Part shown: positions 54,587 through 63,708 of the stretch, one piece after another
Position numbering within the stretch: the stretch's first letter is position 1
Layout of the letters: each line of letters starts with the position of its first letter
Assembly (NCBI GenBank): GCA_018240505.1
Contig: JAFEFQ010000241.1
Coordinates: 26,497 to 90,496 of the forward strand
From: Pseudomonadota bacterium
Lineage (GTDB): Bacteria > Pseudomonadota > Gammaproteobacteria > Xanthomonadales > Rhodanobacteraceae
DNA length: 64,000 nucleotides
Direction: 5' to 3'
Translations under genes and position numbers: made by a program
The notes under the pieces: model-generated
Databases searched by the model: none
Told to the model about the DNA's origin: nothing
What the model saw: only the letters and a program-made list of their open reading frames with translations

Positions 54587-55111
54587 ATGCTCCGCCCCGC
54601 CCTGCACACCCTGCCCGAATCGTTGCGCGGTTTCATCACGATCACCGAGATCGACGACGCGGAATTTCTCGTCGGCGCACTGTTCAAACGCAAGTTCGCC
54701 CATCCCGCGCCGGATTTTCCGCGCCATATCGTCGCGCTGTACCGCGATGCGGAAGGCGCCACGCACGTACTCGGCTATTCGCACATGCGCCCGTTCGGCG
54801 ACATCTATCTTTCCGGCGGCTCGTGCAGCAACGGCGACACGGTCAAGCGCATGCAGGCGCACGAGCGCGACGCGCTGTACGCGGCCGGCGGCACCTGGTA
54901 CCTCATCCTCAAGTACGCGTTCGAGCGCTATGCCGACTGCTGCGATGCGTTCTTCGGCTACACCGGCGATCCGCGCGCGCGCGAAGTCGCGGTGGCCGCG
55001 GGCTGGATTCCGACCGAGTTCGAAAACCTCTACGTCAACTGGCACAAGCCGCTGCCCGACTCGTTCCGCCGCGCCCTGCTCGCGAAGGCGCACGCGGTCG
55101 GCGAGTTCTGA
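54587..55111 (+). CDS. Conserved protein of unknown function
   Basis: A 174-residue soluble protein with no signal peptide. It has HVLGYSHMRPFGDIYLSGG and the Cys pair in ERYADCCDAFFGYTGDP, with a short tail YVNWHKPLPDSF. The layout slightly recalls a GNAT fold, but no acetyl-CoA motif is clear. It stands alone upstream of the metal-efflux locus. No family was recognised. Confidence 0.65.
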   Translation: MLRPALHTLPESLRGFITITEIDDAEFLVGALFKRKFAHPAPDFPRHIVALYRDAEGATHVLGYSHMRPFGDIYLSGGSCSNGDTVKRMQAHERDALYAAGGTWYLILKYAFERYADCCDAFFGYTGDPRAREVAVAAGWIPTEFENLYVNWHKPLPDSFRRALLAKAHAVGEF

Positions 55112-55253
55112 GGACGGTTTCCGGCGGATTCGCGTACGGCATGAGTGTCCGCGGCCACAGCAAGGCCAAAGCTCCGCCGGCGATACTCTTCGCTGCGCTC
55201 CTCCGGATTGCACTGCGGCGGAGCGAAGGAACGAGGCCACCGGAACGCCGTAG

Positions 55254-55919
55254 ATGCGGGTATTGATCGTCGAGGATTCGCTGCCGCTCGCGCAGGCCCT
55301 GATGCGTGGCCTCGGCGCGGAGGGCTATGCCTGCGATCACGCCGCCGGCGGCGAACAGGCGCTGGCCTATCTCGGCAGCTTCGACTACGACCTCGTCGTG
55401 CTCGATCTCATGCTGCCGGAAATCGACGGCCTCGCCGTGCTGCGTCATCTGCGCGCGCGCAACGATGCCGTGCGCGTGCTCGTGCTCTCGGCGCGCGACC
55501 AGGTCGCCGACCGCGTGACCGCGCTCGATGCCGGCGCCGACGACTATCTGGTCAAACCGTTCGCGTTCGACGAGTTGCTAGCCCGCCTGCGCGCGCTGCG
55601 CCGGCGCCCGCTCGACCAGGCCGAGCCGACGCTGCGCCACGGCGACATCGAACTCGACCCGCGCACGCGCGACGTGCGCCGCGGCAAAACGCGGATCGAG
55701 CTGACGCCGAAGGAATTCGCCCTGCTCGAACTGCTGCTGCGCGAACGCGGCCGCGTGCTGTCGCGCACGCAGATCTTCGAACGCCTCTACGATGGCGCCA
55801 GCGAAACCTCGGACAAGGCGGTCGAGGTGATCGTCAGCACGCTGCGCGCCAAGCTCGCGCAATGCGGCGCAGAAGGCCTGATCGAAACGCGCCGCGGCTT
55901 CGGCTATGTCGTCGCCTGA
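55254..55919 (+). CDS. OmpR-family response regulator (metal efflux locus)
   Basis: A 221-residue response regulator. The receiver domain has acidic ED at 7-8, phospho-acceptor Asp51 (VVLDLMLP) and Lys101 (YLVKPFAF). The DNA-binding winged helix is ELTPKEFALLELLLRERG with RRGFGYVV at the end. It overlaps the sensor kinase gene by 14 bases. Being upstream of the RND genes in the same direction, it probably activates them. Confidence 0.93.
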   Translation: MRVLIVEDSLPLAQALMRGLGAEGYACDHAAGGEQALAYLGSFDYDLVVLDLMLPEIDGLAVLRHLRARNDAVRVLVLSARDQVADRVTALDAGADDYLVKPFAFDELLARLRALRRRPLDQAEPTLRHGDIELDPRTRDVRRGKTRIELTPKEFALLELLLRERGRVLSRTQIFERLYDGASETSDKAVEVIVSTLRAKLAQCGAEGLIETRRGFGYVVA

Positions 55920-57318
55920 CCCGCGCATGCCTTCGCTGCAACGCCGGCTCGCGATCGAGCTGTCGGTCGCGCTCGGCCTCATCCTCGTGCTGCTGTTTCT
56001 CGTGCTCGACCGCCTCGTCGACAACGAACTCTACGCGCGCATGGACGCCGGATTGCTCGAACGCTCGCGCACGATCGCCGCATTCCTCGACGCGCATCCC
56101 GAGCCGCGCGAGCTCGACGAACTCGCGCGCCTGCTGCCCGAGTACGAGATGCCCGGCCACACCGACTTCTTCGAGGTCTGGAACGCCGACGGAAGCAGTC
56201 GCCTGCGTTCGCCGTCGAGCAGCGGCCGGTCGCTCGCGCGCCCGCCGCAAAGGCCTGCCGCAGGCAAGCCGACCTATTTCGACATGATCCTCCCCGATGG
56301 CCACAGCGGGCGCGCCGTCGCGACGATGCTGGAATCGCACGCTGCCGATGCCGGCCGCAAACTGCTCGTCGTCGCGACCGAGCGCGAACCGCACGACCGG
56401 CTGGAGCGGCGCATCCACTACACGCTGCTGGGCGGCATCGCCCTCGCCCTCGTCCTCGCCGTGCTGATCGCATTGCTCGCCGTGCGCCGCGGCCTGACGC
56501 CGCTGCTGCGCTTCGGCGAACGCATCGCCGGACTCGACGGCACGCAGCCTCCCGCGAAGATCGCCGACGAGCCCCTGCCGCGCGAACTCGAACCGTTCGC
56601 GCGCGCGCTCGGCAGCGCGTTCGACAAGCTCTATGCGACGATCGAACGCGAGCGTCGATTCTCGCGCGACGTCGCCCACGAATTGCGCACGCCGCTGACC
56701 GAGATCCGCACGTCGATCGAAACCGCCGCGCGCGAACCCGCCGACCAGGCGGGAACCCGGGCCGCGTTCGCCGCGTCGGTTGACGCGGTCGAGCGCATGC
56801 AGCGCGCGATCGATGCGCTACTCATGCTCGCGCGCCACGAAGCCGGGCTCGCCCGCCCCGCGCTCGATCCGCTCGATCTGTCGGCGCTGCTCGGGAACCT
56901 GCTCGACGCGCTGCAGGTCCTGGCGCGCGAACGCGATATCCGCTTCGCATGCGCTTGTCCGCCCGATCTCTGGATTCGTTCCGATGTCGGCTCGCTCGAA
57001 CGCATCGTCTCCAACCTGCTGCGCAACGCGATCGAATATGCGCCCGCGGGCAGCCGCGTCGACATCGGCGTCGACGTGGCGGACAACGGCGACATCGCGC
57101 TGCACATCGCCAATCCGGCACCGAATCTCTCCGCGGAAGACCTGGGCCATGTCGGCCAACGCTTCTGGCGCAAGTCGCCGTCGGGCGGCACCGCGGCGCA
57201 CGCGGGCCTCGGCCTCGCGCTGGCGCTCGCGCTCGCGCACAGTCTCGGACTCGAACTTCAATTTGCTCTCCAGCGCGACATCTTCCGCGTGAAGCTGTCG
57301 CCGCTGAAGGCGCTCTGA
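55906..57318 (+). CDS. Two-component sensor histidine kinase (metal efflux locus)
   Basis: A 470-residue membrane kinase. Transmembrane helices lie at about 15-36 and 165-190, with a periplasmic sensor region between. A HAMP-like segment is followed by HisKA with His258 (FSRDVAHELRTPL) and the ATPase N box (NLLRNAIEYAP) with a late GLGLALALALAHSLG. The ATPase G box has GLGLAL in place of the usual G-x-G-x-G. It signals to the adjacent regulator and, from context, may sense metal in the periplasm. Confidence 0.92.
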   Translation: MSSPDPRMPSLQRRLAIELSVALGLILVLLFLVLDRLVDNELYARMDAGLLERSRTIAAFLDAHPEPRELDELARLLPEYEMPGHTDFFEVWNADGSSRLRSPSSSGRSLARPPQRPAAGKPTYFDMILPDGHSGRAVATMLESHAADAGRKLLVVATEREPHDRLERRIHYTLLGGIALALVLAVLIALLAVRRGLTPLLRFGERIAGLDGTQPPAKIADEPLPRELEPFARALGSAFDKLYATIERERRFSRDVAHELRTPLTEIRTSIETAAREPADQAGTRAAFAASVDAVERMQRAIDALLMLARHEAGLARPALDPLDLSALLGNLLDALQVLARERDIRFACACPPDLWIRSDVGSLERIVSNLLRNAIEYAPAGSRVDIGVDVADNGDIALHIANPAPNLSAEDLGHVGQRFWRKSPSGGTAAHAGLGLALALALAHSLGLELQFALQRDIFRVKLSPLKAL

Positions 57319-57393
57319 GAACGCGTCGCCCAAAGCTTCGCCAAAGCTGGCTACGGCATCTTTGCCGTCGTGAATTCCCACGACGGTGTAGCC

Positions 57394-58452
57394 ATGCTCC
57401 GATTTTCCGCCGCGCGCCGCGCGTTGACGCTTGCCTGCCTGGCGATCGGCACGCAGGCGGCGCAAGCCGCCGACATCCAGCTCGACGCCGCGCAGGTGCA
57501 ACGCCTCGGCCTGCGCACCGAGGCCGCCGTGGCTGCGGAGCACATTCCGCTCGATCGCCTGCCGGCCGAAATCGCCGCGCCGCTCGAATCCGCGCGCACG
57601 GTCAGCACGCCGTTCGCCGGCGTGGTCGCCGGCATCGCCGCGGACGAGGGCGCGATCGTCGCCGCCGGCGCGCCGCTCGCGCGCGTGCAGAGCCGCGATT
57701 TTCTCGCCGCGCAGGCCGATCTCGCGCGCAGCGGCAGCGACGCGACGCTCGCGCAGAGCCAGGCCAGGCGCGACGACGCGCTGCTCGCCGAAGGCATCAT
57801 CGCCCGCACGCGCGCCGACGAGACGCGCGCCCGCGCCAGCGACGCGCAGGCGCGGCTCGCCCAGGCGCGCGGCGCGCTTGCCCAGGTTTCCGCGCCGGCG
57901 AACGCGGCGCCCGGCGAATACGAACTGCGCGCGCCGGTCGCCGGCCGCGTGCTGCGCCGGATGATCGCGCCTGGCCAGGTCGTCAATGCCTTCGAGCCCG
58001 CCTTCCTGCTCGGCGCCAACGACGGCGTCGACGTCGTGCTGCAGGCGCCGGTCGCGCAGCGCGCCGCGTACGCGCCCGGACTCGCCGTCGTCATGGATGA
58101 CGGCACGCGCGGCAGCCTCGTCGCCGTCGCCGCGGCAACCGAGAGCGGCAGCCAGAGCGTGCGCCTGCGCGCCCGCCTGCCGCAGGCGAAGCATTGGCTG
58201 GTCGGCCAGCGCACGAGCGCACGCCTCGAATTGCCGGCGCCGTCGGGCAGCGTGCGTGTGCCGCTTGCCGCCCTCGTGCCCGACGGCGAACGCACGCTCG
58301 TGTTCGTCGCCAACGGCACGCGCTACGCCGCGGTGCAGGTCGAACGCCTCGGCGCCGACGCGCAGAGCGCGATCGTGCGCGGCGCGCTCAAGCCCGGCGA
58401 TGCGATCGTCGCGAGCGGCGCGAGCACGCTGAAGTCGCTGCACGCCGAGTGA
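57394..58452 (+). CDS. RND efflux periplasmic adaptor (membrane-fusion protein)
   Basis: A 352-residue protein with a signal peptide (residues 1-26, ALTLACLAIGTQAAQAA). The lipoyl-like half motifs are TPFAGVVAGIAADEGAIV and RAPVAGRVLRRMIAPGQVV around a short coiled coil. It is shorter than typical CusB/CzcB and lacks an evident Met- or His-rich metal-binding start. It links the pump at 58460 to the outer-membrane channel at 61836. Confidence 0.88.
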   Translation: MLRFSAARRALTLACLAIGTQAAQAADIQLDAAQVQRLGLRTEAAVAAEHIPLDRLPAEIAAPLESARTVSTPFAGVVAGIAADEGAIVAAGAPLARVQSRDFLAAQADLARSGSDATLAQSQARRDDALLAEGIIARTRADETRARASDAQARLAQARGALAQVSAPANAAPGEYELRAPVAGRVLRRMIAPGQVVNAFEPAFLLGANDGVDVVLQAPVAQRAAYAPGLAVVMDDGTRGSLVAVAAATESGSQSVRLRARLPQAKHWLVGQRTSARLELPAPSGSVRVPLAALVPDGERTLVFVANGTRYAAVQVERLGADAQSAIVRGALKPGDAIVASGASTLKSLHAE

Positions 58453-58459
58453 CACGCGC

Positions 58460-61400
58460 ATGCTGAGCCGTCTCGTCCAATTCTCGCTGAGCCAGCGCCT
58501 TCTCGTCGTGGTCGGCACGATCGCGCTCGCGATCGCCGGCCTGCTCGCCTGGCGCGCGCTGCCGATCGACGCCTATCCCGACATCGCGCCGGCGCAGGTC
58601 AAGCTGATCCTGAAAGCGCCCGGCATGACGCCCGAGGAAGTCGAATCGCGCGTCGTCGTGCCGCTCGAAATGGAACTGCTCGGCCTGCCGAACGCAACCG
58701 TGCTGCGCTCGGTCGCCAAGTACGCGATCGCCGACCTCACGATCGACTTCGCCGAAGGTACCGACATCTACTGGGCGCGCCAGCAGGTCGCCGAGCGCTA
58801 CGCCGGTGTGCAGCCGAACCTGCCCGCCGGCATCTCGGGCGGGCTCGCGCCGATCTCGACGCCGCTGTCGGACATGCTGATGTTCACGATCGAGGGCGGC
58901 GGCCTGAGCCTCGCCGAGCGCCGCTCGCTGCTCGACTGGACGCTGCGCCCGGCGCTGCGCACGATTCCCGGCGTCGCCGACGTCAACGCGCTCGGCGGCG
59001 AGGCGAAAAGTTTCGCGGTGATTCCCGACCGCAGCAAATTGTCCGCGGCCGGACTCACGTTCCGCGAACTCGCCGACGCGATCGGGCGCAACAACCGCAA
59101 CGACGGCTCGGGCCGGCTCGACGCGGGCGAAATCGCGCTGATCGTGCGCGCCGAGGGCGCGGTGAAGACACCGGAGGATCTCGGCGAAATCGTGATCGCG
59201 AAACACGACGGCACGGTGCTGCGCGTGCGCGACGTCGCCGAGGTGCGCGTCGATGCGCTGACCCGCTACGGCGCGGTCACGCGCGACGGCAAGGCCGAGG
59301 CGGTCGAGGGCATCGTCGTCGCGCTGCGCGGCGCGGACGCGGGCCGCCTCGTCGCCGCGGTGCGCGCGCGTCTCGGCGAACTGCAGACCAGCCTGCCGCC
59401 CGGGGTGAAGATCGAAACCTTCTACGACCGCAGCGCGCTGATCGACCGCGCGGTCGGCACGGTGACGCGCGCGCTGCTCGAAGCGACCGTGCTCGTCGTG
59501 TTCCTGCTGTTCGTGTTCCTCGGCGAAGTGCGCGCGGCCGTGGTCGTGTCGCTGATCCTGCCGCTCGCCGCGCTGTTCACGTTCCTGATGATGCGCATCA
59601 ACGGCATGAGCGCGAACCTGATGAGCCTTGGCGGTCTCGCCATCGCGGTCGGCATGCTCGTCGACGCCGCCGTCGTCGTCGTCGAGAACACGGTCAGCCG
59701 TCTGGATCCGCGCGCGCCAGGCGCGGGCCTGCCGCGCCTGCATCGCGTCTACGTGGCGGTGCGCGAGGTCGCCGTGCCGGTCGCCTCGGGCATCCTGATC
59801 ATCTGCCTCGTCTTCCTCCCGCTGCTCACGCTGCAGGGACTCGAAGGCCGCCTGTTCGCGCCGGTCGCGCTGACGATCGTGTTCGCCCTCGCCGGCTCGC
59901 TGCTGCTGTCGCTGACGTTCGTGCCGGTGCTGGCGTCCGCGCTGCTCAAGGAAAAGGCGCACGCCGAGCCGTGGCTGATGCGCCAGCTCGACCGGCTGTA
60001 TCCGCCGCTGCTCGAGGGCGTGCTGCGCCGGCCGAAGCTCGCCTACGCGAGCGCGGGCGTGGCGCTCGTGCTCGGCCTCGGCGCCTACCTCGGCACCGGC
60101 AAGACCTTCATGCCGACGATGGACGAAGGCGACCTGCTCATGCAGGTGATGAAGCTGCCGTCGATCAGCCTGGCCCACTCGCGCGATCTCGATCTCGCCC
60201 TGCAACGCGAGGTGCTGGCCAAGGTGCCCGAGGTCGAACACGCGATCGCGCGCCTGGGCTCGGACGAACTCGGCCTCGATCCGATGGGCCTCAACGAGAC
60301 CGACCTGTTCCTGCAGCTCAAACCGAAGTCGCAATGGCGCGTGCCCGACAAGGAATGGCTCGCCGGCGAACTGCGCAAGGTCGCCGACGGTTTTCCCGGC
60401 CTCGAAGTCGGCTTCACCCAGCCGATCGAGATGCGCGTGTCGGAGATGCTGACCGGCAGCCGTGGCGATGTCGCGATCAAGATCTTCGGCCCCGACCTCA
60501 CGACGCTCGCCGATCTCGGCACGCGCGTCGCCGGCGTCATCGGCAAGCTGCGCGGCGCGCAGGACGTGCTCGCGCAGACCGCCGACGGCGTGCAGTTCCT
60601 GCGCGTGGCGATCGATGCGCAGGCCGCGGGACGCTCCGGTTTCGACATCGCCGCGATCCAGGACGAGCTGCGCGCGCAGCTCGAAGGTCTGCCCGCCGGC
60701 CAGGTGATTCTGCCCGACCGGCGCATCCCGATCCTGGTCCGCGGCGATGCGGCGCTGCGCGGCGATGCCGACAGCTTCGCGCGCCTGCCGCTGGCGAACG
60801 AGGAGGGCGGCGTGCTGCCGCTCGACATGCTGGCCAAGCTGACGTCCGCGTCGGGACCGGTGCGCGTCAATCACGAGAACGGCTCGCGTTTCGTCTTGAT
60901 CCAGAGCGGCGTCGCCGGCCGCGACCTCGTCGGCTTCGTCGACGAGGCGCGCGCGGCGGTCGCGCGCGACGTGCCGCTGCCCGCGGGCTACCGCATCGTC
61001 TGGGGCGGCCAGTTCGAAAACCAGCAGCGCGCCGCGGCGCGGCTCGGCCTCGTCGTGCCGGTCGCGCTCGGCCTGATCTTCCTCGTGCTGTTCACCACGT
61101 TCGGCTCGGTGCGCCAGGCGCTGCTGATCCTCGGCAACGTGCCGTTCGCGCTCGTCGGCGGCCTGCTCGCGCTGTGGCTGACCGGGCAATATCTGTCCGT
61201 GCCGGCGTCGGTCGGCTTCATCGCCCTGCTCGGCATCGCCGTGCTCAACGGCCTCGTCCTGATCGATTGCTTCAACCAGCTCGGCGCGCAAGGGCACGAT
61301 GTCGAACATGTCGTGCGCGAAGGCGCGCACCGCCGCCTGCGCCCGGTGCTGATGACCGCGAGCATCACCGCGCTCGGCCTGGTCCCGCTGCTGTTCGCGA

Positions 61401-61534
61401 GCGGGCCGGGTTCGGAGATCCAGCGTCCGCTCGCGATCGTCGTCATCGGCGGCCTGGTCACGTCGACCGCGCTGACCCTGCTGCTGATTCCGCTGCTGTA
61501 CCGCCGCTTCGGCGCTTCGAGGACTGCGTCATGA
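58460..61534 (+). CDS. Heavy-metal RND efflux pump (CusA/CzcA family)
   Basis: A 1024-residue inner-membrane pump with twelve helices and two large periplasmic loops. It opens LVQFSLSQRLLVVVGTIALA with the HME motif LPIDAYPDIAPAQV. The fourth helix carries GMLVDAAVVVVEN with a single Asp402, like CusA, and not the DFG...DGAVV of CzcA. This favours monovalent metals such as Cu or Ag, but metal specificity is inferred. It is followed by overlapping genes for a DUF3240 protein and the channel. Confidence 0.92.
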   Translation: MLSRLVQFSLSQRLLVVVGTIALAIAGLLAWRALPIDAYPDIAPAQVKLILKAPGMTPEEVESRVVVPLEMELLGLPNATVLRSVAKYAIADLTIDFAEGTDIYWARQQVAERYAGVQPNLPAGISGGLAPISTPLSDMLMFTIEGGGLSLAERRSLLDWTLRPALRTIPGVADVNALGGEAKSFAVIPDRSKLSAAGLTFRELADAIGRNNRNDGSGRLDAGEIALIVRAEGAVKTPEDLGEIVIAKHDGTVLRVRDVAEVRVDALTRYGAVTRDGKAEAVEGIVVALRGADAGRLVAAVRARLGELQTSLPPGVKIETFYDRSALIDRAVGTVTRALLEATVLVVFLLFVFLGEVRAAVVVSLILPLAALFTFLMMRINGMSANLMSLGGLAIAVGMLVDAAVVVVENTVSRLDPRAPGAGLPRLHRVYVAVREVAVPVASGILIICLVFLPLLTLQGLEGRLFAPVALTIVFALAGSLLLSLTFVPVLASALLKEKAHAEPWLMRQLDRLYPPLLEGVLRRPKLAYASAGVALVLGLGAYLGTGKTFMPTMDEGDLLMQVMKLPSISLAHSRDLDLALQREVLAKVPEVEHAIARLGSDELGLDPMGLNETDLFLQLKPKSQWRVPDKEWLAGELRKVADGFPGLEVGFTQPIEMRVSEMLTGSRGDVAIKIFGPDLTTLADLGTRVAGVIGKLRGAQDVLAQTADGVQFLRVAIDAQAAGRSGFDIAAIQDELRAQLEGLPAGQVILPDRRIPILVRGDAALRGDADSFARLPLANEEGGVLPLDMLAKLTSASGPVRVNHENGSRFVLIQSGVAGRDLVGFVDEARAAVARDVPLPAGYRIVWGGQFENQQRAAARLGLVVPVALGLIFLVLFTTFGSVRQALLILGNVPFALVGGLLALWLTGQYLSVPASVGFIALLGIAVLNGLVLIDCFNQLGAQGHDVEHVVREGAHRRLRPVLMTASITALGLVPLLFASGPGSEIQRPLAIVVIGGLVTSTALTLLLIPLLYRRFGASRTAS

Positions 61535-61839
61535 CCGCGCTGCGCCGCCTCAATCTCGTTTTTCCCGCCGCGCTCGAAGACACGGTGACCTCGGCCCTGA
61601 TCGAGCACGAACCGCCGTTGCCCGGCTTCACCTTGCTCAAGGCCGAAGGCCACAGCGGCGATTTCGCGCACGCCTCGGTCGAGGAGCGCGTGCGCGGCCG
61701 CGTCCACCGCCGCATCCTGTGGATGGTGCTGCCGCAGGGCGAAGCCGCCGACCTCGTCGCCTTCCTGCGCGCGCGCGTGCGTTCGAGCGAAGTCGTGTGG
61801 TGGACCGAACCGGTCGAATCGTTCGGGAGATTGCAGTGA
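61531..61839 (+). CDS. DUF3240 family protein of the metal-efflux locus
   Basis: A 102-residue cytoplasmic protein that overlaps the pump stop by four bases (ATGA). It has a small ferredoxin-like alternation (RLNLVFPAALEDTVTSALI, ILWMVLPQGEAADLVAFLR) ending in VVWWTEPVESFG. DUF3240 proteins are commonly encoded next to HME-RND pumps, and their role, perhaps metal sensing or trafficking, is unknown. Confidence 0.8.
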   Translation: MTALRRLNLVFPAALEDTVTSALIEHEPPLPGFTLLKAEGHSGDFAHASVEERVRGRVHRRILWMVLPQGEAADLVAFLRARVRSSEVVWWTEPVESFGRLQ

Positions 61840-63113
61840 ATCGTCTTCTTTCCGCGCTGGTCTGCAGCGCAATCGCCGCTTCGGCGCTGCCTGCGCGGGC
61901 GCAGGATTTCCTGCCTCCGGCCGACCGCGCCCAGGCCGCGATCAGCGCCTATGCCGAAGTGCGCGCGGCCGACTCGTATGTCGTTGCCGCGCAGGAAAAG
62001 GCGCGCGCGCTGGCGGCCGGACCGCACGATACGCAGCTCCTGCTGATGCCGTTGCGCCGCAGCGTCAGCGATGCGGCAACGTCCAACGGCAAGGCCCGCT
62101 ATGGCGAGTGGGAAGCGCAGCTCACGCGCGCGATCCGCCTGCCCGGCAAGGCCGCGCTCGATCGCGAAGCCGGCGCGCACGGCGTCGCCGCAGCCGAGTT
62201 GCGCCAGGGCGATGCCGAGCATCAGGCCGCACGCACCCTGCTCGCGTCATGGATGGGCTGGCTGCGCGCGGAAGCGGCGGCTGCGGCGGCGCGCACGCGC
62301 TGCGATTCGCTCGCGCGCGAGCGCGACACGATCGCACGCCGCCTGCAGCTGGGTGATGCCGCGCGGCGCGAACTCGACCAGATCGCCGCCGCGCTTGCGG
62401 TCGCGCAGGCGGAACTGCGCCAGGCCGATGCCGACGTGCACGCCCAACGCCTCGCCCTCGGCGCCAACTTCCCGCAGGTGCCGGTGCCGGAACGGGCGCC
62501 GGCCTTGCCCGAACCCGCGCCGCTCGAAGACACGCCGCAGGGGTGGATCGACCGCATCGTTTCGCGCAGCCACGAAATCCGTGCGGCCGAGGAAATCGCC
62601 GCGGAACGCGACACCCTGGCCCGGCGCGCGAACGCCGACCGCCTGCCCGATCCCACCGTGGGCCTGCGCACGTTCTCCGAGCGCGACGGCATGGAGCGCG
62701 GCATCGGCCTCGTCGTCAGCATTCCGTTCGGCGGCACGCGGCGCAGCGCGGAAGCGCGCGCGCAGGCCGCCGCGGCCGAAGCCGCGCGCAGCGAAACCGA
62801 CGCGATGCGCCGCGACATCGCGCGCGACGCGCAACTCGACGTGGCACGGGCGCAGGTCGCGATCGAACTCTGGCAGGCCGCACGCGAGGCGCGCGCGGCG
62901 AATGCGGCCAGTCTCGCGCGCCAGCGCCGCGCCTACGAACTCGGCGAAATCGGGCTGGCCGAGCGCCTCCAGGCCGAGCGTCTCGACGTCGAGTCCGCGC
63001 TCGTCGAGCTGCGTGCGCGCGCGGACGCACACGAAGCCGCGCTGCGCGTGCGTGTGGACAGCCATGAACTCTGGCATCCTGAAGACAAGCTCGAACACCA
63101 AGACCATTCCTGA
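61836..63113 (+). CDS. TolC-family outer-membrane efflux protein (CzcC/CusC-like)
   Basis: A 425-residue periplasmic-tunnel protein with a signal peptide (residues 1-22). Two long Ala-rich coiled-coil repeats follow, and the C-terminal half has FGGTRRSAEARAQAAAAEAA. The start is GTG 61836, overlapping the DUF3240 stop by four bases and preceded by GGGAGA. It supplies the outer channel for the pump. A His-rich end (HELWHPEDKLEHQDHS) could bind metal. Confidence 0.88.
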   Translation: MNRLLSALVCSAIAASALPARAQDFLPPADRAQAAISAYAEVRAADSYVVAAQEKARALAAGPHDTQLLLMPLRRSVSDAATSNGKARYGEWEAQLTRAIRLPGKAALDREAGAHGVAAAELRQGDAEHQAARTLLASWMGWLRAEAAAAAARTRCDSLARERDTIARRLQLGDAARRELDQIAAALAVAQAELRQADADVHAQRLALGANFPQVPVPERAPALPEPAPLEDTPQGWIDRIVSRSHEIRAAEEIAAERDTLARRANADRLPDPTVGLRTFSERDGMERGIGLVVSIPFGGTRRSAEARAQAAAAEAARSETDAMRRDIARDAQLDVARAQVAIELWQAAREARAANAASLARQRRAYELGEIGLAERLQAERLDVESALVELRARADAHEAALRVRVDSHELWHPEDKLEHQDHS

Positions 63114-63129
63114 ACCGGGGAGCAAGACC

Positions 63130-63708
63130 ATGAACGCCGCCAGCCAATCGACGCAGCCAAGGCCAGCCGAGGCGCGCTACGACCGCGTCACGATCGCGCT
63201 GCACTGGACCGTGGTCGTGTTCGTGATCGGGCTGTACGCCGCGGCGATCATCTGGGGCGAACTGCCGCGCGGCACGCCGGCGCGCAAGCTGCTGCAGGCG
63301 CTGCACATCTCGTTCGGCCTGCTGTTCATCGTCGTGCTCGCCGTGCGCGTGTACTGGCGACTGTTCCGGCGCCCGCACCTGCCAGGCGTGGGCAGCTCAG
63401 CCCAGCGTCTTGCCGCCGCCGTCGCGCAGAACGCGCTCTACCTCATGCTCGTCGCGCAGGCGGTGATCGGCGTGTGCTGGCGCATCGCGCAGCAGGAGCC
63501 GCTGGCGTTCTTCTGGCTGTTCGAGTTGCCCGAGCCGCTGATCTTCAGCAAGGCAACCGGAAAACTGCTCGGCGTCACGCACGAATATCTCGGCCACGCG
63601 ATCATCATCGTCGCTTCGCTGCACGCGCTCGCCGCGATCTATCACCACTTCGTGCTCAAGGACGGCCTGATGCGACGCATGCTGCCATCCGCAGCGGCGC
63701 GGGACTGA
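63130..63708 (+). CDS. Cytochrome b561-family membrane protein
   Basis: A 192-residue four-helix b-type cytochrome. It begins with YDRVTIALHWTVVVF (haem His in the first helix), then ALHISFGLLFIVVLAVRVYW and GHAIIIVASLHALAAIYHHF with further His ligands. GGGGAGC lies seven bases before ATG 63130. It is read in the same direction 16 bases after the channel gene, but a functional link with metal export is not certain. Confidence 0.88.
   Translation: MNAASQSTQPRPAEARYDRVTIALHWTVVVFVIGLYAAAIIWGELPRGTPARKLLQALHISFGLLFIVVLAVRVYWRLFRRPHLPGVGSSAQRLAAAVAQNALYLMLVAQAVIGVCWRIAQQEPLAFFWLFELPEPLIFSKATGKLLGVTHEYLGHAIIIVASLHALAAIYHHFVLKDGLMRRMLPSAAARD

Noticed and set aside
58388..61330. A 980-codon minus-strand frame opposite the RND pump
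   Set aside because: The plus strand encodes an intact pump; the antisense protein is rich in Arg, Glu, Asp, His and Gln without domains.
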